Assembly: GCF_012489685.1 (NCBI RefSeq)
Contig: NC_080042.1
Location: 21,404,150-21,468,149 of the forward strand
Direction: 5' to 3'
Origin: Lotus japonicus
Lineage: Eukaryota > Streptophyta > Magnoliopsida > Fabales > Fabaceae
DNA length: 64,000 bases
In this document: piece after piece, positions 1-10,660 of the stretch
Numbering within the stretch: the first letter of the stretch is position 1
Layout: every line of letters begins with the position of its first letter
Made by a program: the position numbers and the translations under genes
The notes under the pieces: model-generated
The model's input: only the letters and a program-made list of their open reading frames with translations
The model's database searches: none
Told to the model about the DNA's origin: nothing

Positions 1-215
1 TTGTATTGACCGACACTGACTCTGGCTTTGATTTTTGGGTTTTGTTGTGGGAGTTGTGTTGTATTGACCGACACTAACTCCGAGTCGTGTTGTATTGACC
101 GACACTGACTCTGGGCTTTGTTTGTGGGTTTTGTTGTTGGAGTTGTGTTGTATTGACCGACACTTACTCCGAGTTGTGTTGTATTGATCGACATTAACTC
201 TTGGGTTGTTTTGAG
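1..215 (+). repeat. Minisatellite 1 in LTR copy A
   Basis: Direct repeats built on TTGTATTGACCGACACT recur at about 1, 60, 91, 148 and 178, separated by variants of a GT-rich spacer (GTTTTGTTGTGGGAGTTGTG). Spacing alternates near 30 and 57 bp, as in a two-level array. It lies in the part of the LTR where copy E has an unrelated array. Confidence 0.8.
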
Positions 216-282
216 TTTGGGTTTGAGCTAAACACTTGTGTGGGAGGACGATTCGATGTTTGGCTAACCATATTGCATCAAT

Positions 283-492
283 CGGGTGAATAACGGGAAT
301 GGTTCACCTGTGCATCTCATGGTGAATAACGGGAATGGTTCACCAATGCATATATGATGAATAACGGGAATGGTTCATCATACGGTGAATAACGGGAATG
401 GTTCACCAAGGATGAATAACGGGAATGGTTCATCCAGGATGAATAACGGGAATGGTTCATCCATAGTGAAGAACGGGAATGCTTCACTTGTG
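283..492 (+). repeat. Minisatellite 2 in LTR copy A
   Basis: About eight tandem copies of a 24-40 bp unit with core GAATAACGGGAATGGTTCA. The last unit is diverged (GAACGGGAATGCTTCAC). Short ORFs on both strands here are translations of the repeat and are not genes. Confidence 0.9.
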
Positions 493-752
493 GCGAACGA
501 GAACACGTCACAAATCCGGATCATATTGTGCATTTCACGCATACATTCATTCTGACTTGAATTGTGTGCTGTTTGTTTATTGAAGCATTGTTAGAGCCAT
601 AACATGCTAGGATTATCTATATGTTATATAACAACATATATATCTATACCCCATATCACATGTTGAGTGTATATCTACTTATTTCCTTGAGTTGACCCTA
701 GCGCCTTGGCTTTGGTTTCATGTTTGTGTTTGGGCGGTCGGCCTGCTCCCAG

Positions 753-860
753 ATGCCGACGGTGGAGTGGATTTCGATGGTCTCTCCCTCGGGGGGGATC
801 AGGTTTGAGTTGGAGGACCGGAATGACGAGCGCGGACGTCTGGCGGAGAGAGTTCTATGA
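753..860 (+). pseudogene. LTR-encoded ORF, copy A, truncated by TGA
   Basis: Thirty-five codons from the ATG at 753 to TGA at 858. The peptide begins MPTVEWISMVSPSGG and aligns with the LTR ORF of copy B (MSMADWFSMVSPSRG). It lacks about 22 residues present in B and then rejoins it at DERGRL. After the TGA the same frame continues with RMELSFNLP, also found in B, so the stop is a lesion in a longer reading frame. The function is not known. Similarity between copies at the protein level is the only evidence that it was coding. Confidence 0.5.
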
Positions 861-1376
861 CGCATGGAGCTGAGCTTCAACTTGCCGACTTCAGTTCGCT
901 GTGGACTTGGTTCTGGAAGGGTAGGTTTAGGCAGGCGTCATATTTTGTGTAGAGCTCTGATTCGTCTTACTTTTGGGACAGGGTAGGTTCCCGATGCATG
1001 ACTTTTCGTGTGGTTATCTTATTGAGGGATCACAGTGAGTCACTCGGACTGTAGGGGTCTTTGCTTAGGCCATTTTGAGGCCGACTTTCTCTTAGTGGAT
1101 TGTACTTATCACTTTCTTACTCAAACTTCTGGGTCTGTATATATTTGCCTACGGGCACACTACCTTAAAGTCACTGCGAGTGCGCGTGACGTGGGAGTGC
1201 AGCTGAGGCTGTACATGTTTATATTTGATGTATATTGGTTAGTTTAGTGGTTGGGCTATGTCTTTATTTTCTATTGCTTGATTTAAAAGGAATCAAACGA
1301 AAAAAAAATTACTTGTTTTTCCGCGTAAAGTTTATTTTTGGTTACTAAAGTGACACCCGGAAATCGGGGTGTTACA

Positions 1377-2502
1377 GTTGTTGATCTCTAGATTGGATTA
1401 TGCTGTACTATCCTTAATTGGTTTATGCTGCCAGTAGTTGTTAATATCTCTATATTAGATTTGTTCCAAATTGAAGAAGTACATGGGTTTCTAAGCACCC
1501 CTTAGAATTTCACCTAAATATTCATCCACCACAATATCAACACACACCAGAATTCACCTTAAAAAACAACAAACAACCACCAACAGACCTCCATCATCAC
1601 AAAAACCCACCACTTTAGTCACCACAAGGGGTTCTCAATTCTCAATTCATATGGACCTTTCTGGCTTTGAGACATTTTCTGTACATGATTTGGGCATGGC
1701 AGATGAAGTGGGTAGACCCAAATAACTCATAAAAGTAACTACAGACCCAAATCATTATCAAGAAAACTACAGACCCAAATAACTCATAAAAGTAAAGAAA
1801 CGAAATAGAAGCATGAGGAGGTCAGGAAATACCGTGCACACAACGAATTAGATCGAGTTAGATGATCTTCAGATGAAAAGGGGCTTGTGGGGATGAGGAT
1901 CTTCACGGTAGAGGAGGGCTTGCGGCAGAGGAGGGCTTGCAGCAGCAGCAGTGCTTCTGGGCTTGAGAAGAAGTTGCAGCAGAGAAGGGCTTGCACCGGA
2001 AGATGAGACACGACGGCGGCAGCGGTGCTTTTCGGCTTGACCGGAAGATGAGACACGGCGGCGGAGGAGGAGGAGTGGAGGAAGGAGTAGGTTTTCAAAC
2101 TTGAAATGTTTAAATTAATGGTAAATGAGATTTCTAAACCAGAAAATAAACATTTCATGAAAAAATAAATCTATTTTTATTATATTGTCAAATTTATAAT
2201 ACAAATAATTGAAGGACCAATTTAAGAATTTGATAAGTTTAAATGATATTGCATAAGCATCCACTTGGCATCCACTTGGCATTCATTTATTGGTTGTGAG
2301 AGAAACAGCATTATAACTGTCTCTCAGCAAACAACATGCAAAAGTTTGCCCATTTTTTTTCTTTTAGTTTTTTACTCAACTCGAAACGAGAGAATGGGGA
2401 GTGAAGGAATGAAACTGAAATTAAAACATAATTTTCGAGATCATTTCCTTCATTTGGTTTGAATGATATGGCGCAGAAGAAGAAAAAGAAACTATAGGAC
2501 CC
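1377..2502. other. Unassigned flank left of the LINE
   Basis: No gene can be supported. The segment holds an AC-rich stretch (about 1520-1625), a GGC/GCA-rich patch with imperfect repeats around GGAAGATGAGACACG (about 1900-2080), and AT-rich DNA to 2260. A 124-codon minus-strand ORF in the repeat patch is low complexity. This is the DNA into which the LINE inserted; its continuation is at 37535. Confidence 0.5.
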
Positions 2503-2519
2503 ACATGAAAAATGATAAC
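2503..2519. repeat. LINE target-site duplication, left copy
   Basis: ACATGAAAAATGATAAC, repeated exactly at 37518-37534 directly after the A-rich LINE tail. A 17-bp TSD is typical of target-primed reverse transcription and fixes both LINE ends despite 34 kb of nested insertions. Confidence 0.9.
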
Positions 2520-2633
2520 ATCAACGACAAGAGAGAGATGAGAGAGAAAGGTAGAGAGAGAGAGAGTGGGGAAGTTGGAGGGTCGTGGAATGATGGAGGC
2601 TGAACGATAGTAGGGAAGAGAAGACAACTAAGG

Positions 2634-3148
2634 GTGGCTAACATATCAACACTATTCTTCACACATTTCCCTGAGAACTTCAATGAGGGGAGCATGTGGA
2701 AGGTTTTTGCTCGTTGGGGGAACGTGGTAGACGTCTTCATTCCTAGGAAGAGGAATAAAGCAGGTCACAGATTTGGTTTCGTTTGTATGGTTGGAGTTGC
2801 TGATCCAGCGGGCTTGGCTAGGCGCATTGATCAAACTTTCATTGGGGATATGAAACTCTTTGTCAATGTTCCAAGGTTTCAGAAGGGGGGTGAGTCTAGA
2901 GGTGATGGAGGGAGGATGAAGATGCAACCCAGGGTGCTCCATCATAGGACATTCGCGGATAAAAAAGACCCTCCTTCGAGTCATCTCAGACAAGAAACCT
3001 CTTATAAGAGTGTTCTTCTCAAGGCTGGTGATGAGAAATTGCCTACCAATCTTGAAAGGAAGGTCTCGTTAAAACCAGAGGAGGAAGGTGATGAGTTTGC
3101 AGTAACAGAAGGTTTAATTGAACCTTGGATGGAGCGAAGCTTGGTTGG
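2634..3148 (+). pseudogene. LINE ORF1, N-terminal part with RRM
   Basis: An ORF opening MANISTLFFTHFPENFNEG. Residues 1-80 have the layout of an RNA-recognition motif: RNP2-like ISTLFFTHFP near the start and RNP1-like HRFGFVCM near residue 46. A basic, Ser-rich linker follows. Plant L1-type LINEs commonly begin ORF1 with such an RRM, which binds the element RNA. The frame runs into the gypsy LTR at 3149 and resumes at 28801 in the same phase after one GTTGG duplication. ATG 2634 is the first in-frame start and gives a complete RRM. Confidence 0.8.
3144..3148. repeat. TSD of the gypsy element, left copy (GTTGG)
   Basis: GTTGG precedes the LTR start TGTTCTGTAC; the matching copy is at 28796-28800. 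Removing everything between them restores LINE ORF1 in frame. Confidence 0.9.
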
Positions 3149-3524
3149 TGTTCTGTACTAGGGAAAGCTTATGTAAGAGAATGACAGAAAGTAAACCCAA
3201 GCAGAGCACTAAAATGGCAAAAATATCATAAAAGGAATATTCTCATTAAATGTTCAAAAGGTACTTTTTACAAGGTGTTGACCTCTCCTTTTATAGAAGG
3301 AGTGATCATGATGTGGACCTTCCCTGTACTTGGGCCTGACAACCGGGGCCCAAGCCTCTATGCCTATAAGACAAATCTAATGGAATCTTCCAGCTGGCTT
3401 GTGGGCCCATCTAAAGGAAGGGCGGGATTTATTGTTGTTTCGTAAATTCCGCCCTGGCTGCTTTCGTTCATCTGATTGCTTGATTTGGGCGGGAATAAGG
3501 AATCCTTATGTCCCGCCCAGTCCA
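3149..3524 (-). repeat. Gypsy 3' LTR (left copy)
   Basis: 376 bp, reading on the element strand from TGGACTGGGCGGG to CTAGTACAGAACA. A TATAAAAG box lies on the minus strand at 3288-3295. It matches the interrupted right LTR almost throughout. The right LTR ends CCCAGTCCA directly against GTTGG, which fixes this LTR end at 3524 rather than 3526. Confidence 0.9.
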
Positions 3525-3537
3525 CATGCCCCCAAGA
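3525..3537 (-). other. Polypurine tract of the gypsy element
   Basis: On the element strand TCTTGGGGGCATG directly precedes the 3' LTR, as expected for the plus-strand primer of reverse transcription. Confidence 0.7.
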
Positions 3538-3916
3538 CATGAGGCTCAGGTAGGTTGAGTAGAAATGTCTTAATACGCTACTTATGTGCCGCCTGCTTTT
3601 CGTCGTTTGCATTGTGTTTTGTTAATTATACCGCCGTCCCTCATAACCGTGGACATGTCGCCACAGTTTCGTTCATTGATATGCCGCCATTTTTGTTTTT
3701 TGTTGATATGACGCCACTTTCGTAACCGTCAATCACGTCTTTTCAACTGACACACGAAATCCTAGTTTTCCGGGATTTCGTCATCATTTGCCATGAATGC
3801 AGTTTCCGGTTGTGCGTCTCGAGGAGTTACACCTTTTCACTTCATACCTTTTCAAATTTCAAATCCCACGACTCTTCACTATCTTTCCCACTCATTCTCT
3901 CTCCTCCTTTTTCGTC

Positions 3917-3924
3917 TATAAAAG
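3917..3924 (+). promoter_or_regulatory. TATA box of the antisense gene
   Basis: TATAAAAG, followed by a pyrimidine-rich leader and the ATG at 4206, about 290 nt downstream. It faces away from the LTR promoter. The equivalent gene in the Tat fragment on the other strand also has a TATA box (46994-47001) about 200 nt before its ATG. Confidence 0.6.
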
Positions 3925-5005
3925 TCCCTTTTTACCTTTCACTTTTCACTTTTCTGAAACTCTTTCTCTGAGACTTCTCCGGAATTCTTGCTTTTTCCTC
4001 TTTGAACTCCGGCGAACCTCCGTTCACTCCGGCCGTCGTCATTGCGCGTTGTTCTCCCATAGCCGACGTTCTCCTTACCCAATCCTCCATCTCTTCCTCC
4101 GGTGAGTTCTTTACATCTTTCTCCTTTTCATTTTGTGTTCTCTTTCTGGAAACTGTTCATCTTCTTTATCTTCTTGAAACTGTTCATCTTCTTCTTTTAT
4201 CTTTTATGAAATTACCCAGCATGTCTTTGAATAATGTTAGTATTTCTTCCCTGGAGCTTTGTTCACCCTCCACAGAGGGGGAAATTTATGCCCCCACTGT
4301 AAGACCCAAGATTTTAAGCTTAGGATCAGTGGAAGAGATTTCCATTTACGATTAGGGTTGATGTATTGTGAAGGGAAACCTGAACTAGAGTTTACCAAAT
4401 GAAATAAATTTATGAAGGAGAAAGTTCAGGAAAAGTCAAAGGATTACATCATGATCGATAAAAGTTATAGTGCGATCGTTTTACGCTTAAACCTAGGTCA
4501 GAAACCCTAGTATATAGCTAATTTTCACTTTTAGGCACGATGGCAGTTAATTCCAAAAATCTTCAGAGAAATGTTAGAACTTCTCTTTTTCCATATATCA
4601 TAATCGTTTCAAGGCGAAACTCTAGGATCTACGAACGTCCGATTCCAATCATCGGAAGTTTGCCGAAACCGAATCCCTGGTATTTCAAAACCCTAGAATT
4701 TCTCGACAATGAAGACTTTATCTATTCAGAGCTTCAAATGAATATTCTACACGCGTACACCCATTTCTCTTGATGATTTCAATCTTTCTTCCGAAGGAAG
4801 TTTTCTATTCCGACATTCGATGCAAAAAAGCAACTTATCGGGTAAAATAGTTTTATACCGACTATGCATTAGTTGCCAAAAATACAAGGAGACCTCTTTA
4901 TAGTTTTGGAATTCTTTTGCCAAAACATATCTATTAATTCACGGAGAATGACGCCGGAAAAATCAGATTCGCGAAACTTTCATTTTCCCGCGAATTTCCA
5001 ACCTT

Positions 5006-5013
5006 TATATATA
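5006..5013 (+). promoter_or_regulatory. TATA box in LTR copy D
   Basis: TATATATA in the context CCTTTATATATAGC, about 710 bp into the LTR. Equivalent boxes are TATATATA at 52753-52760 (E) and TATAAATAG at 38899-38907 (B). The downstream GGCCGCGAG block is shared by all three. Confidence 0.6.
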
Positions 5014-5153
5014 GCAAAGAAAGGAAGAAAAACTCAAATTTTCCTCCATTTTCTTCATCAAGGCCGCGAGTTCTACAAGGGAGGGAGAAGAGAAGATTTT
5101 CTTCATCGTTTGCTTGATCGTCGATCAATCAGTTGCTACTTCAAGGCTTCGAG

Positions 5154-5159
5154 GTATAG
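5154..5159 (+). other. Conserved splice-donor-like site after the LTR leader, copy D
   Basis: CGAG|GTATAG ends a GGCCGCGAG...TTGCTACTTC leader. The same junction occurs at 39038 (B, GTACTC), 52901 (E, GTATAG) and 59094 (C, GTATGG), each followed within about 25 bp by TTACCTCTGATC. Splicing is inference. Confidence 0.45.
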
Positions 5160-5827
5160 TCGCTAATCCTTACCTCTGATCGCTTTTTCCATAGCTTTTT
5201 TGTAGAGTTTTCTGAGCGGATAGTTTATGGGTTTTTGCAAAACTATCCTGAATCTTTCATTTCTGATTCTAAACCTCTTCCTTATGCGCCCAAGATCACT
5301 TCTGTCGGGTTAGATTTTCCGTTATGTCGCCGGAATTCCGCCGGAATCAATTTTAGCCTAAAATACCCATTTTTGGAGTTTTTGGAGTAAAGCTTCAACC
5401 TTTAGGCTGAAAACTATCGCCTTAGCTTAGTGCTAGTAGGATTAGTTGTCATAAACGTCGTTGGTGACGTCCCTGCAAAATTTGGTTTTTGGGATTTCAG
5501 TTTTGAAATTTCTAAGTTAAAAATCATGACCAAAATACCCCTGCGACAGTTTTTGATCCGATAATTTTTCCAAGTTCAGAATACCCTTAGTTACGGCTTA
5601 TGAAAGCATAGGAACCAAGTTTGATCGAAGAAAAATCGAGCCCCATAATTGCACAAAGTGGCCGAGCCCTATTAGGGGGGAGGAGGAAAATTTCCTTTTC
5701 CGAAAACTTGTCTTTCGCGCTAGTTTATCGTACCTTAGGGTATAGATTACTTCGAGTAACCTTAGTAAGTATTGATAGCTTAGTTTTCGATAGATTCTGA
5801 TAGTATTTCTGTGGTTTTGCTTTAAAG

Positions 5828-5905
5828 GAACTTTTGAGGAATTTCCTGAGGAGCAACGCTTTGCTTGTGAGGAAGAGTTTGAAGTTCACCCTGGAGAATC
5901 TACAG
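5828..5905 (+). other. 78-nt exon-like block in LTR copy D
   Basis: The block is bounded by AAAG before 5828 and ACAG|GTGAGG after 5905. It is exactly 78 nt here, in E (53575-53652) and in the much more diverged B (39713-39790). Only the third frame is open in both D and B, with a shared CEE and acidic composition (D: FEEFPEEQRFACEEEFE). Constant length, shared splice-like borders and a shared open frame suggest a small coding exon. Confidence 0.5.
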
Positions 5906-6477
5906 GTGAGGGCTTCTCACTGAATCTCTAGTTAATGCTTAGGGTCGATGTTTCGACATTGTTTACTGTTTATGCACTGGAATTGTGTGTGATTGGAAAA
6001 TGTTTTCTGAGGCTTCGGCTGACAATGTAGATGATTCATCTACTGAATGTTTTTGAGATTGTCTTACATGCTATGTGCTATGTGGGTAATCTAGGATGTG
6101 TGGTGCATGCTTTATATGCTAAGTGCTAAGTGTTTATGATGCGATTTATTGATATATGACATGTTGTTGATTGTGATGATTTAAATATGCTCTGCACTGG
6201 AATCTGAGATTCTGAATCGTGAGAATAGCGGGCAGGTCATGCCGATTTTTATTTGAGAGTTTTGAGAAAGTTTGATAGGACGAATGAGATTCGGGCCTTG
6301 TTATGATGTGTATGGATCGAGACATTCTCTGGAGTCATTTGGGGATTAGGGGATCCCGAGAACTGATAGGATTTGCGATAAGACTAAAAGGATACTATTT
6401 TGTAAAGAAAACTCATAAGACATTAAACAACCTCTAAATCTTTAAGTAATGATAACAAACTCGAAAGGAAGCTTCGG

Positions 6478-6615
6478 TTGCAAATCTTAGTTTTGGAAAA
6501 CGAGAAGTGTCGTCGGATCCGAGTGTTGAGAAAATTGAGAGGCGTTGAGTATGTGTTGTTGTTGTGCTGTTGGAGCAGCGGTTGTTGTTGTGCTGTTGGA
6601 GCAGCTATGTTGTTG
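6478..6615 (+). repeat. Short tandem repeat in LTR copy D (GCTGTTGGAGCAGC)
   Basis: TTGTTGTGCTGTTGGAGCAGC occurs twice at 6556-6606; copy E has at least three units at 54315-54390. ORFs with Trp-Ser-Ser-Cys runs here are translations of the repeat. Confidence 0.7.
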
Positions 6616-8935
6616 GGCTATCCTGGGGATAAGTCCGGGAAACCGTTAGTTTCCGAGAGTGTGATACACTGTGCTCGTTGAGCAGTGGTGACCATCGGAT
6701 TGAGATGAGTCGGATGATTTGGAGATCATCGTGGATTATGTGTTGTCGTGAAGAAGTGTCTTTTGTCGCAGAATCGACTTTACCTTAGGGTAAGCTTTTA
6801 GAGACTTTAATTTACCTAGAACACGTGGCGACGTGTCGAGTGAGATTCGGAGACGTTGTTTGTCTAATCATCCTGCATTCATGCAACATTAATGAGGTAT
6901 TAACACAGGACGTACTCTGGACCTCGTCGGATTCCAAAATGGTCATAAGACCCGGATTTCCGTGAAAGAGCGTCTGTAGACGTCTCTTGTAGCAGACCGA
7001 AATGGCAGACCTACGGGTTACGGCTGATCTGACTACCGCTGTCGTTGGAGTAAGAGGCACGCGGGCCGAAATGGTCCCACCGTGGCTGGTGCTAGGGCTG
7101 ATCCGTTGATGTCCATCCGTTCCGGATTGCATATTGGTTGACTGGGTTAACCTGCATACATATCATGCAACATGCATACTAATTTAGTTGTTGAGTGTGA
7201 TTGGTAATTGTTAAACCTATTTGGAACATGCTATCTGCTATTATTGCGTTTATGTTATTATGGAACATGCAACCCTAGGAATAATATCCCTAGCTATAAG
7301 CCTAAGTGGCTATTCTATTATCTGTATCTATTGATGTTATTATTTACATAATTCTTTGGAGTTGACCCTCGCGTCTTCTGTGTATGCTTTGGCGGACAAA
7401 CGCCTTTTGTCAGATGTCCACGACGGTCTAGATCATGATGGTTCACCCTTCGGGGGGAACTAGAGTTGAGATGCTGGAACAGGAGCGCATCGCGGTAGCG
7501 AGAGGAGGACGGATGGTGTACTTAGACTAGGTCGTTCTGAATTCAGATTCGGGCGACGATCATGCTAGCATGTAGGTTTTAGTGCTGGTGTGAGCTCCTC
7601 GAGATGGGATTAGTGTAGGAGTAGAGTCTTAGCTCTGAACATCATTTGTTTTCTTTGGGGACAGGGTAGTTTCCCACCTATAGCTTTTTGTGTGGTTTCT
7701 TTACGGGAATCACAGAGAGTTGGTTGGACTTAGGAGGTCTTGCTTCAGGCCGATGGGCAAGCTTATTCTCAGTTTTGAGGGATGGTGTTGCGGACACTTG
7801 ACCTTTCTTGTGGATTGTACCTTTTGCCTTCGGGCGTTACACTTTTCTTTCCGTCACTGGAGGTTTACTCGTGACGAGGTTACTACTACAGCGGGGGCTG
7901 TTTATATATTGTATATTAGTTCTGATTATTGTTATTGTTGGGTTTTATTTAATTCAGTCTTGTCTTAGTTATTATCAAAAAAAAAAAATAGTCACGTTTT
8001 TCCGCATTAAGTTTATTTTTGGTTACTAAAGTGACGCCACCGAAATCGGGGTGTTACACCCACTGCCCCCACTGTTATTGAAATTCAATCCTCGCCCTCT
8101 ACTCACGATGATTTCGGCCCCGCCGGTTCTGTCGATTCTGTCCTTTCTTCAAATGGGGATTTATCCTCGCCCGAATGGCGTAAAAACGTGCATTTAGTTG
8201 AAGATAAATGTCTGTGGCGTTCCATCTGGAGCAGTATTGGGAGCATCAACTCGCTTCGGATAACTGCCCAAGGGTTTACGAAGATAAATCTCGCCACTTC
8301 TAATAACGAAGATCTGCAATTGAATGTCCTTCCATGCGGCGAGGATGACTGTGTTCTTTTACGCAAAGAACCGTCAGATGAATCGCCCGATTTCTTTTTC
8401 GTTTATGGTTATTTTTTCACTGACTTGAATATTAAACTTCCTTTCTCACCTTTCATATGCCACGTTCTATCCTTTCTGAACGTGGCGCCTTGTCAACTCC
8501 AGCCCAACGCCTGGGGCTTTATCCGTTGCTTCGAAATTCTTTGTGAGCATTTGAGCTTCACGCCCACCTACCCCTTGTTCTTTCTCTTCTATAAGTGTGT
8601 TACCAAGAAACCTACGTCCGTAAAGTGGGTCCCTCTTTTAGCTCGCAAGAAAATGAGCCGATTCACCACCCTCAAGAGCCATTACAAAGTGTGGCAGAAA
8701 AAATATTTTAAGGTTGTTGAATCGCCTGAAATAAAAAACTTGTTCCGAGATTCCGATAATAATCCTCTCTTCCCCTTTTATTGGACGAGAAATCCTCGTC
8801 GAAAAATCTCCATTTCGTATGACGCCTTGGATGATTCCGAGCGAGGGGTCGCCGATTATCTCCGCTCATTGCCAGTAATCTCTGGTCATGATTTGATTGA
8901 GGCGTCGAAATCCGGCACCTTAAATCAATTCTTTA

Positions 8936-9012
8936 GTAAGTTTATAATCTTCATCTATAACTTGGTTTTTTGTTATTCATATGTGATGTCTAACTGATGC
9001 TTTCTTGTGCAG
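8936..9012 (+). other. Intron of the Tat antisense gene
   Basis: 77 bp: donor A|GTAAGT, T-rich interior with a CTAAC branch-like site, acceptor TTGTGCAG|CC. Phase 1; joining keeps the frame from the transposon domain into the coiled-coil exon. The homologous gene at 45640-46792 has an intron-like gap at the same codon phase. Confidence 0.8.
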
Positions 9013-10145
9013 CCACGATGGGTAAGGGAAAAACCGATGCCAGCCCGCTGAATATGAAAGCATACCTCGCCCAATCTGCTGAAGCGGCAAGAAAAAGAGC
9101 GGCGGAAGCCGAGCAAAAGAAGAAGCTTGAAGGCGCTTCGGATTCTGACAACCTCAGGGATCCTAAGCGCCAAAAAACTTCAGGCGCTGCTGAAAAAACT
9201 GCTGGTGGTAAACCTCTTCACCAGACCACTCTCAATCCAACTGGTTCAGGCTCCAAGAATAGACCGGTGGAGAAAAAGAAGGGAAATGACAACGTCCCGC
9301 CACCCCAACAAGATTCAGGCATGATGATTAACCGCCCGCCAACTCCATTTAGCCATGCTGGCACTAGCTCAGCCATTGGTGGCGAGGCTCCTCCCCCTTT
9401 GCTAAACTTGTCCGATCCTCACTTCAACGGGTTGGACTTCATGACTCGAACTTTTGACAACCGGATTCACAAAGATATTTCCGGTCAAGGCCCCCCCAAC
9501 ATCGCTTCCCTGACCATTTACCATGCGCTTTCTGCCGCCAGCACCGTGGCGGGCATGGCTCACTGTGTAAAAGATTTGCAAGCGGCCAAGAATCGCTTTG
9601 AGAAGAAGGCGACTGATTATAAGGCTGCATATGAGCGAGCGAAAGTCGACGCTGAGACAGCCAACAAACATTTGAAGTCTGCTGAGGAGAAATGCGCTAA
9701 GTTAACTGATGACTTGGCGTCTTCTAACCTGCTCCTTCAGAAGACTAAGTCTCTGAAAGAAGCCATCAATTTCAAACACACTGCCGTTCAGGCTAAGTGT
9801 CAAAAGCTGGAAAAGAAGTATGAACGCGCGAATGCTTCCATTTTAGGGCGCGCATCCCTCCAATTTGCTCAAGGCTTTCTGGCGGCCAAAGAGCAAATCA
9901 GTGTTGTTGAACCGGGCTTTGATCTTTCCCGTATCGGGTATCTGAAGGAAATCAAGGATGGTCAAGTGATTGGTGATGATGATGTTGACCTTAACCTCCT
10001 TCCTCAATTCAATTCTGAAAGTGAGTCTGAGGAAGGAAATGGCGAGGATGGGAATGACCAGGACAGGAATGAGGATCAAGGGAAGGAGGACCCACAAACT
10101 GTCGCCAGCCAAGACAACAATGCCAACAATGAGAACCTGGCTTGA

Positions 10146-10660
10146 ATTTATTTCCTGTTTTTATTTTGTTTAAGTGTCTTTGTTTTTGGGCTTTGCCCTT
10201 TTTCTTCCTTGTTGTATTAAGAGATGTAAGGGCCACACCCTTTTTGTTATCTTAATGAAGTTCTTTTAAATTCAACTGTTGTTACCGTTTAACTCAACTG
10301 TTGTTATCTCGACGTTGTTTATTTACTAAATCATTGTCGTTTATCGGTTGATATACCTTAGTCAATTTTTCGACGTGGCTTGGTTTCTAGTGGCCACTAG
10401 AATTGCGAAGGCTTTTAATATTTGGTGGCGACACTTTCTTATTCCGAAAGGTCTATTCGCGGTATTTTGATACCCTGATACGACTTGCGCCGCATAAATT
10501 CGCCATATAAATAAAAAAATAAACAATTTCTTGAAATGATTTTTTCATTTTTCATAATTGGGAGCAATTGTCCCTTCATTCTTTACATATGCCGCCTCAT
10601 TAAAAACCTTTCCAAAGAAAGGGAAAAAGAGTGCGACTTCGTTCATTTTTGTTGTTGCCC
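10146..10660 (+). other. 3' region of the antisense gene and spacer to pol
   Basis: No ORF is supported. The first 120 bp are T-rich with GTATTAAGAGATGTAAGGGCC and a late CTTAATGAAGTTC, like a 3' UTR. The rest is a short spacer before the convergent end of the integrase frame. A GGGAAAAAGAGTGC landmark near 10620 recurs at about 63570. Confidence 0.5.

Larger units (their letters stand above)
1..1376 (+). mobile_element. Giant LTR family 1, copy A (3' part)
   Basis: The unit ends CGGGGTGTTACA at 1376, the same terminus as copies B (42236), D (8058) and E (56239). Its last 700 bp follow copy B closely: the block opening GAGTTGACCCTAGCGCC (from about 691 here, 41050 in B), the LTR ORF start, a repeated GGGTAGGTT block and the A-rich tract before the end. 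Compared with B it lacks most of the coding stretch after the ORF start. The 5' part lies outside the window, so neither TSD nor full length can be tested. I read it as a solo LTR or the 3' LTR of a large Ty3/gypsy-type element by analogy with the TSD-flanked copies. Confidence 0.75.
4298..8058 (+). mobile_element. Giant solo LTR, family 1, copy D
   Basis: 3761 bp from TGTAAGACCC to CGGGGTGTTACA, flanked by CCCAC at 4293-4297 and 8059-8063. TG...CA ends and a 5-bp TSD are those of an LTR retrotransposon. No gag-pol region is present, so it is a solo LTR or an element without a coding interior. It closely resembles copy E (52047-56239) for most of its length but lacks the 0.7 kb tandem array of E. 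The TATA box, donor-like site and 78-nt exon-like block place its own direction on the plus strand. The size fits Ogre-type LTRs of legumes, but I cannot assign it to Ogre from sequence alone. Confidence 0.85.
4206..10145 (+). pseudogene. Tat antisense gene (plant putative gypsy-type transposon protein), split by a solo LTR
   Basis: Exon 1 is 4206-4297 plus 8064-8935 and exon 2 is 9013-10145. A 3761-bp solo LTR with one CCCAC duplication interrupts exon 1; without it the frame is continuous. A GT-AG intron (8936-9012) in phase 1 joins the exons in frame. The exon 1 product carries the domain found in plant proteins annotated as putative gypsy type transposon (motifs FSPFICHVLSFLNVAPCQLQ, PNAWGFIRCFE and PLFPFYWTRNPR). 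Exon 2 encodes a basic segment (MGKGKTD...), a coiled coil rich in Lys, Glu and Ala (about codons 180-290 of the exon) and an acidic Asp/Glu/Asn tail. It runs opposite to gag-pol and converges on the integrase end. The biochemical role of these antisense proteins is not established. An alternative start is ATG 4221. Confidence 0.8.

Noticed and set aside
1784..2158. 124-codon minus-strand ORF
   Set aside because: Ser/Leu/Ala-rich translation of GC-rich imperfect repeats; no start context, no domain and no neighbours that would support a gene.
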